DNA from: Flavobacteriaceae bacterium
GTDB lineage: Bacteria > Bacteroidota > Bacteroidia > Flavobacteriales > Flavobacteriaceae
Length of the DNA stretch: 5,633 nt
Direction: 5' to 3'
NCBI GenBank assembly: GCA_019090365.1
Contig: JAHRWC010000012.1
Coordinates: 1-5,633, forward strand
The translations under genes and the position numbers were made by a program. The notes beneath the pieces are model-generated. The model made no database searches and was not told the origin of the DNA. It saw only the letters and a program-made list of their open reading frames with translations. Below, piece by piece: positions 1-5,633 of the stretch (the stretch's first letter is position 1; every line of letters starts with the position of its first letter).

Positions 1-102
1 AATTTGCCCTCCAATCCATGTGGTATTAGAATCACTATGATCTTTCCCATTACAGGAAATCAATAATAATGTAGATAAAAAAAACAGTATTTTTTTACTC
101 AT
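1..102 (-). CDS. N-terminus of a lipoprotein, truncated by the left window edge
   Basis: Reading the minus strand from an ATG at 102 gives 34 uninterrupted codons to base 1. The peptide starts MSKKILFFLSTLLLISCNGK and continues into DHSDSNTTWIGGQI. This is a textbook lipoprotein signal peptide: two Lys after the start, a hydrophobic core at residues 5-15, and an LISC lipobox with Cys17 as the predicted lipidated residue. The Asn, Gly, Lys and Asp that follow are typical of Bacteroidota lipoproteins, so the mature protein is expected in the envelope. A TAnnTTTG-type box lies a short distance upstream. The rest of the gene is outside the window, so its function cannot be read. The Trp-Ile-Gly-Gly-Gln-Ile stretch loosely recalls the start of flavobacterial TlpA/thioredoxin-like lipoproteins, but that is memory-based and weak. 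Confidence 0.75.
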   Translation of the reverse strand, partial: MSKKILFFLSTLLLISCNGKDHSDSNTTWIGGQI

Positions 103-126
103 AAATAGATGTACTTGGAACATATA

Positions 127-134
127 CAAAAATA
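127..134 (-). promoter_or_regulatory. Putative -7 promoter box for the left-edge lipoprotein gene
   Basis: On the minus strand this octamer reads TATTTTTG, a full match to the Bacteroidota -7 consensus TAnnTTTG. It lies 24 bases upstream of the ATG at 102, which would leave a leader of roughly 18-20 nt. No good -33 TTG is present at the usual 17-23 bp spacing; the nearest TTG on that strand is 29 bp away. The call therefore rests on one half of the promoter plus position, in a very AT-rich region where such octamers can arise by chance. Confidence 0.4.
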
Positions 135-223
135 TAGACTGTTGAGTTTCTTATTGTTAATTCCAAGTTAAAAGAATCCTACAATTGATGAAATATGAAA
201 AACGCTGCAAATCATTTTATTAG

Positions 224-1924
<1,701 letters not shown>

Positions 1925-1925
1925 G

Positions 1926-3020
1926 TTATTCTTTTAATTTTCTGATTAAAAAATCGACAGCACTTTCATTACTAGGATCTTCAAATAATATTGGATTTCT
2001 ACCATAATATGAAACATTAGGTAAGCCAATATTATCTGCATATTCTTTAAGTGTTTTAGCATGAAATGCATGGTGAGTAACTTGTACAACATTTGTAGGT
2101 GAAATTACAGGTCTATTGATATTACTTACCCAATATTCTGCATCGTCAATACTAATCATTTCAAGCATATTTACATTGTCTCTATATGCTATTAAATCTG
2201 GACTGTATAATTCATCAACTGTAGATACTCCAAAGAATGATAATACTCTTGCTTCATCTAATGATAGAAGTTGTTCAAATGTTAAATTGTAAGGTTCAAA
2301 AATATCATCAGCCCATTTTACAAGATCATAAGATGCTTGTGTTTCAAGAACAGCAGATGCACTAACCTTAGTAGATTCTCGTAATACAATGTCAGAATTT
2401 GCAGAATCAGCCATATCATCATGAAAATTTAGCCACAATGAAGTTCCACCGCCAGCTGAAATACCATACAATCCAATTTTAGATTTATCAATATTTAAAA
2501 TTTCAGCAATCCTTCTTATAAATTGCAAGCATCTTTTGCTATCATTCAATGATTTAATAATACCATCAGAATCATTTTTTTCAATTACTCGATAGTTAAT
2601 ATTAGCTATTGCAATATTATTACTTAATAAGGTTTTTATATGTTCTGGAAAATTCCATGTTTCATCTTTACTTACTGTATAAAAAATTTCTTTTTCGCCG
2701 GCTAAAAACCCACCACCATGAATAAAAATTACTAGTTCAGTTGGAGTTTCAGAAACAGGTAAAAAAACATCAAAAACTGTATTAGGATTAAAATCATATG
2801 CAATATTTCTAGCAAAACGTGCCTGTATATTACCTAATTCTATTGGACCGTTGGTAAATATTATCTCAGAGTTTTCATCGTTTATTATTTGAATTTCTTC
2901 AACTTCTTGTAGTTCTTCAAGATTAAGATCATTACTACTATTTTTATTACAAGAAGCAAAAAATAAAATGCTTACTAAACCTATAAATATATGTTTTCTG
3001 AAAAGTTTTATTAGATTCAA
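1926..3020 (-). CDS. Alpha/beta-hydrolase (esterase/lipase-like) lipoprotein
   Basis: The 364-residue product has a lipoprotein signal peptide: basic N-terminus, hydrophobic core 11-21, lipobox FASC with Cys24. An acidic linker rich in Glu and Asp follows at about 30-55. The catalytic domain shows an oxyanion-hole HGGGF (101-105) after strand LVIFI, then nucleophile elbow GISAG (186-190) with Ser188. This resembles esterases of the BD-FAE/carboxylesterase type, which cleave carboxylic esters; the substrate is unknown, and an envelope location is inferred from the signal. The usual HGxxD acid motif and late His are not seen. A HHAFH cluster (316-320) sits near the expected acid position, and there is no His after 320. 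The start appears to be TTG at 3020: two in-frame TAA codons lie just upstream, no ATG occurs before the lipobox, and the next Met is residue 203. The gene diverges from fhs across 129 bp. It could be a divergent active esterase or an inactive relative. Confidence 0.82.
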   Translation of the reverse strand: MNLIKLFRKHIFIGLVSILFFASCNKNSSNDLNLEELQEVEEIQIINDENSEIIFTNGPIELGNIQARFARNIAYDFNPNTVFDVFLPVSETPTELVIFIHGGGFLAGEKEIFYTVSKDETWNFPEHIKTLLSNNIAIANINYRVIEKNDSDGIIKSLNDSKRCLQFIRRIAEILNIDKSKIGLYGISAGGGTSLWLNFHDDMADSANSDIVLRESTKVSASAVLETQASYDLVKWADDIFEPYNLTFEQLLSLDEARVLSFFGVSTVDELYSPDLIAYRDNVNMLEMISIDDAEYWVSNINRPVISPTNVVQVTHHAFHAKTLKEYADNIGLPNVSYYGRNPILFEDPSNESAVDFLIRKLKE

Positions 3021-3045
3021 AATTTATTATTTTAAATGATAAATA

Positions 3046-3061
3046 GTGTATAAAAATACAC
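3046..3061. repeat. Short perfect inverted repeat in the hydrolase-fhs divergent region
   Basis: GTGTAT at 3046-3051 and ATACAC at 3056-3061 are perfect inverted copies around an AAAA spacer. They lie 26 bases upstream of the hydrolase start and 89 bases upstream of the fhs start. A second, looser pair, TTAGCT at 3070-3075 and AGCTAA at 3085-3090, lies beside it. The first could be an operator half-site pair or a small hairpin in the hydrolase leader. Arms of six bases in AT-rich DNA can also be chance, and no regulator is identifiable. Confidence 0.35.
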
Positions 3062-3123
3062 AAAATATTTTAGCTCATTTAAGAAGCTAACATCTGTTTT
3101 AGTATTCGTCTGACTTAATTTAT

Positions 3124-3131
3124 TACATTTG
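3124..3131 (+). promoter_or_regulatory. Putative -7 promoter box of fhs
   Basis: TACATTTG is a full match to the Bacteroidota -7 consensus TAnnTTTG, ending 18 bases before the fhs ATG. Transcription would start about 12 nt before the start codon. No clean -33 TTG is present; the best-placed candidate is a TTAG at 3099-3102, 21 bp upstream. The short leader is dominated by ten consecutive A residues at 3139-3148 and has no Shine-Dalgarno sequence, as is common in this phylum, where A-rich leaders support initiation. Confidence 0.55.
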
Positions 3132-3149
3132 TAAACCTAAAAAAAAAAT

Positions 3150-4817
3150 ATGACTGATATAGAGATCGCACAAGGCAATGAAATGGAGCATATAAAGAAT
3201 ATAGCTTCAAAATTAAATATTCAAGAGGATAACTTAGAAATGTATGGAAAATACAAAGCTAAACTTCCAATTAGTTTAATTAATGAAGATGAAGTTGCTA
3301 AAAACAATCTTATATTAGTTACTGCCTTAACTCCTACGCCTGCAGGTGAAGGAAAAACAACTGTTTCTATTGGTTTAACTGAAGGACTTAATAAAATTGG
3401 AAAACAAGCAACAGTTGTGTTAAGAGAACCTTCTTTAGGTCCTGTATTTGGTATTAAAGGTGGTGCTGCTGGTGGAGGATATTCTCAAGTAGTACCAATG
3501 GAAGATATCAATCTACATTTTACAGGAGATTTTTCAGCTATAGAAAAAGCGAATAATTTACTTTCAGCTTTAATAGATAATAACATACAATCAAGAACTC
3601 GAAGCCTTGGAATAGATCCAAGAACCATTGCATGGAAACGTGTTATGGATATGAATGATAGAGCATTGAGAGATATAACCATTGGATTGGGTGGAACAGC
3701 AAATGGAATTCCTCGTCAAGATGGTTTTAATATTACTCCTGCTTCTGAAGTAATGGCTATTCTTTGTATGTCTAAAGATTTTAACGATTTAAAAGAACGA
3801 TTAGGAAGTATTTATGTTGGTCTTACAATGGATAGAAAACCTATTTATGCAAGAGATTTAAATGCAGAAAACGCGATGGCAATTTTACTAAAAGATGCGA
3901 TCAACCCTAATTTAGTACAAACTTTAGAGGGTAATCCTGCAATAATACATGGAGGACCTTTTGCAAATATTGCACAAGGAACAAATACAATTTTAGCAAC
4001 TAAAATGGGATTGTCTTTATCTGAATATGTAGTTACTGAAGCTGGTTTTGGAGCCGATTTAGGCGCTGAAAAGTTTTTGGATATTAAATGTGTTTCTGGA
4101 GGATTAAAGCCTAAAGCAGTTGTGTTAGTAGCAACAATTAGAGCTTTACGTCATCATGGTGGTGCAGCAAAAGATCAATATAACGAAGCAAATGTTTCTC
4201 GTGTTGAAACAGGTTTTTCAAATCTTGAAAAGCATATCGAAAACATGAAGAAATTTGGATTGAATCCTGTAGTTGCAATTAATGCTTTTCCAGCTGATAG
4301 TGCTGAAGAAGTACAATTAATTCAAGAAAAATGTGAAGCATTAGGAGTGAAAGCAATCGTTTCTGAAGGGTTTGCTAAAGGAGGAGAAGGAACAAAAGAA
4401 TTAGCCACTGAAGTTGTTAAGGTGATAGAGTCTGGTCAAAATAATTTCAAACAATTATACGATTGGAATGCTCCTGTAAAAGAAAAAATTGAAACCATTG
4501 CAAGAGAAATATATGGTGCAGTTGGAGTAGATTATTCTAAAAAAGCTTTATTAGATTTAAAGAAAATTGAAAATCTAGGATTTAGTGAATTTCCTATTTG
4601 TATGGCTAAAACACAAAAATCGTTTTCAGATAATGATAAATTATTAGCTCGCCCCGAAGGGTTTAGAGTTACTGTACGTGAATTCGAATTTGCTGCAGGA
4701 GCTGAGTTTTTAATTCCTATTCTTGGAAATATGATGCGTATGCCAGGTCTTCCTGCAGTTCCTGCTTCCGAAGGAATGTCAATCGATAATAACGGTAAAA
4801 TATCAGGCTTGTCTTAA
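3150..4817 (+). CDS. fhs: Formate--tetrahydrofolate ligase
   Basis: This cytoplasmic enzyme (EC 6.3.4.3) joins formate to tetrahydrofolate using ATP, giving 10-formyltetrahydrofolate for purine and initiator-tRNA formylation and the wider one-carbon pool. At 555 residues it is full length for the monofunctional bacterial family. Visible hallmarks are a P-loop-like [10 protein letters not shown] (61-70), [10 protein letters not shown] (92-101), the first family signature [11 protein letters not shown] (101-111) and the second, [12 protein letters not shown] (327-338). The C-terminal part is intact through [15 protein letters not shown] (526-540). ATG 3150 is chosen because the N-terminal MTDIEIAQ matches the usual start of the family, and a -7 box lies just upstream; the Met at residue 12 would remove conserved sequence. 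No folD or other folate gene is adjacent, so it looks like a single-gene unit. Its stop codon overlaps the stop of the convergent photolyase gene. Confidence 0.97.
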   Translation: MTDIEIAQGNEMEHIKNIASKLNIQEDNLEMYGKYKAKLPISLINEDEVAKNNLILVTALTPTPAGEGKTTVSIGLTEGLNKIGKQATVVLREPSLGPVFGIKGGAAGGGYSQVVPMEDINLHFTGDFSAIEKANNLLSALIDNNIQSRTRSLGIDPRTIAWKRVMDMNDRALRDITIGLGGTANGIPRQDGFNITPASEVMAILCMSKDFNDLKERLGSIYVGLTMDRKPIYARDLNAENAMAILLKDAINPNLVQTLEGNPAIIHGGPFANIAQGTNTILATKMGLSLSEYVVTEAGFGADLGAEKFLDIKCVSGGLKPKAVVLVATIRALRHHGGAAKDQYNEANVSRVETGFSNLEKHIENMKKFGLNPVVAINAFPADSAEEVQLIQEKCEALGVKAIVSEGFAKGGEGTKELATEVVKVIESGQNNFKQLYDWNAPVKEKIETIAREIYGAVGVDYSKKALLDLKKIENLGFSEFPICMAKTQKSFSDNDKLLARPEGFRVTVREFEFAAGAEFLIPILGNMMRMPGLPAVPASEGMSIDNNGKISGLS

Positions 4818-5633
4818 AAACTAGCATAATTGTTTAAACCATTTTTATAAACCTTTAATGCTCTTTCACGAGCAAATTTATGGTCTACAATGGGTTTCGG
4901 ATAAGAAGTTGTTTCTAATTCTGGAACCCATTTTTTTGCATATATAAGCTCATTATCAAACTTTTTTAATTGCTCGATTGGGTTAAAAATTCGAAAATAT
5001 GGAGCAGCATCACATCCTGTTCCTGCCGCCCATTGCCAATTACCATTATTTGAAGATAGCTCATAATCTAATAGTTTTTTAGCAAAATATGCTTCGCCCC
5101 ATTGCCAATTGATTAATAGATGTTTGCATAAAAAACCAGCAGTTACCATTCTAACACGGTTGTGCATGTACCCTGTTTTATTTAATTGCCTCATACCTGC
5201 ATCAACAAGTGGATACCCTGTTTTTCCTTGACACCATTTTTCAAATTCATTTTTATTATTTCTCCATTCTATCTTGTCGTATTTAGATCTAAAGTTTTGC
5301 TGAATCACTTTTGGAAAATTAAATATTATTTGCATAAAAAATTCACGCCAAATAAGTTCACTCATAAACATTTCATTTTCAGGTTTTAATTGATTAATGA
5401 TTTGTCGAATACTAATAGTTCCAAAACGCAGATGCGGGCTTAAGTAACTAGTTGCATCTAATGAAGGAATGTTTCTATTTTTTGCGTAATCGTCAATATT
5501 ATTTAAACTGAAAGGCTGTACTTTAATTTCTGATTCTTGAAAACCTAATTCTTTAAGGCTTGGGAACGGATATTTAAAAGTGTAAAAACCTGAATATGGA
5601 ATATCATCTAGAATTTTTATATTTTTATTTTGA
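4814..5633 (-). CDS. phrB: Class I deoxyribodipyrimidine photolyase, C-terminal part, truncated by the right edge
   Basis: The frame is open from the TAA at 4814-4816 to the right edge, giving 272 residues; the Met at 5371 is internal. Photolyases use blue light and FADH- to split UV-induced pyrimidine dimers. The visible part is the helical FAD-binding domain. It starts with a weakly conserved stretch, then [11 protein letters not shown], then SELIWREFF, whose Glu and Trp (fragment residues 92 and 95) match E. coli Glu274 and Trp277. [34 protein letters not shown] and APYFRIFNP follow. Three Trp at fragment residues 123, 176 and 199 have exactly the spacing of the E. coli electron-transfer triad 306/359/382, and the Asn matching Asn378 is present. 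The protein ends in the family-like YPKPIVDHK followed by a short tail. The missing N-terminal Rossmann/antenna domain, probably about 160 residues, lies outside the window. The match favours a CPD photolyase over a cryptochrome, but lesion specificity is inferred. Confidence 0.93.
   Translation of the reverse strand, partial: QNKNIKILDDIPYSGFYTFKYPFPSLKELGFQESEIKVQPFSLNNIDDYAKNRNIPSLDATSYLSPHLRFGTISIRQIINQLKPENEMFMSELIWREFFMQIIFNFPKVIQQNFRSKYDKIEWRNNKNEFEKWCQGKTGYPLVDAGMRQLNKTGYMHNRVRMVTAGFLCKHLLINWQWGEAYFAKKLLDYELSSNNGNWQWAAGTGCDAAPYFRIFNPIEQLKKFDNELIYAKKWVPELETTSYPKPIVDHKFARERALKVYKNGLNNYASF

Noticed and set aside
77..84. T8 run (minus strand) in the signal peptide of the left-edge lipoprotein as a phase-variation tract
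   Set aside because: The run encodes ordinary Phe/Leu codons of a signal peptide core, and runs of eight are common in such AT-rich DNA; no evidence of length variation is available.
188..223. Possible 11-codon leader peptide (starts MKYEKRC) upstream of the ABC-F gene
   Set aside because: It lies upstream of the predicted transcript start near 285 and has no ribosome site or attenuator-like hairpins; short frames of this size are expected by chance.
1932..1951. Inverted repeat TTTTAAT / ATTAAAA as a terminator at the ABC-F/hydrolase junction
   Set aside because: The stem is seven A-T pairs only, lies inside the hydrolase coding end and has no T-tract on either strand, so it is too weak to call.
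3485..3682. 65-codon open frame on the minus strand inside fhs
   Set aside because: It lies wholly antisense to a strongly conserved region of fhs, has no recognisable motif and no promoter or ribosome site; it is a shadow frame.
4832..4839. GTTTAAAC palindrome near the photolyase 3' end
   Set aside because: It is within conserved-length coding sequence and explained by the codons there; an eight-base AT-rich palindrome is not significant alone.
5186..5389. 67-codon open frame on the plus strand inside the photolyase gene
   Set aside because: It is antisense to conserved photolyase sequence, and its Phe/Lys-rich composition is what AT-rich antisense reading gives.

Overview
The window is AT-rich chromosomal DNA that looks like a member of the Flavobacteriaceae (Bacteroidota). 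The evidence is the low GC content, promoters of the TAnnTTTG type, A-rich leaders with little or no Shine-Dalgarno sequence, lipoprotein signal peptides ending in Ser-Cys-Asn, and protein sequences that read as flavobacterial. No mobile element, CRISPR array, tRNA or rRNA was seen. The gene content is mostly housekeeping, and I do not see a new multi-gene system here.

Layout. Bases 1-102 (minus) are the N-terminal 34 codons of a lipoprotein that runs off the left edge. Bases 103-307 are a divergent intergenic region with a promoter-like box for each flank. Bases 308-1924 (plus) encode a YbiT-type ABC-F ATPase of 538 residues. Bases 1926-3020 (minus) encode a secreted alpha/beta-hydrolase lipoprotein, read from an apparent TTG start. 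Bases 3021-3149 are a second divergent intergenic region, with a short dyad and a TAnnTTTG box. Bases 3150-4817 (plus) encode formate--tetrahydrofolate ligase (fhs). Bases 4814-5633 (minus) encode the C-terminal 272 residues of a class I photolyase whose N-terminus lies beyond the right edge.

Gene relationships. The four largest genes alternate in strand and look like single-gene transcription units rather than an operon. Both convergent junctions are extremely tight. The ABC-F and hydrolase stop codons are one base apart, and the fhs and photolyase stop codons share one TTAA palindrome. No functional link between the neighbours is evident: they cover translation on the ribosome, envelope hydrolysis, one-carbon metabolism and light-driven DNA repair.

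Points most worth a second look. One of the two composite ATP sites of the ABC-F protein is degenerate on both faces, while the other is intact. The hydrolase has a clear oxyanion hole and Ser nucleophile but lacks the usual C-terminal acid and His motifs. Two starts need care. The ABC-F open frame extends upstream to a TTG that is better explained as a -33 promoter element, and the photolyase frame extends well upstream of its first in-window Met.
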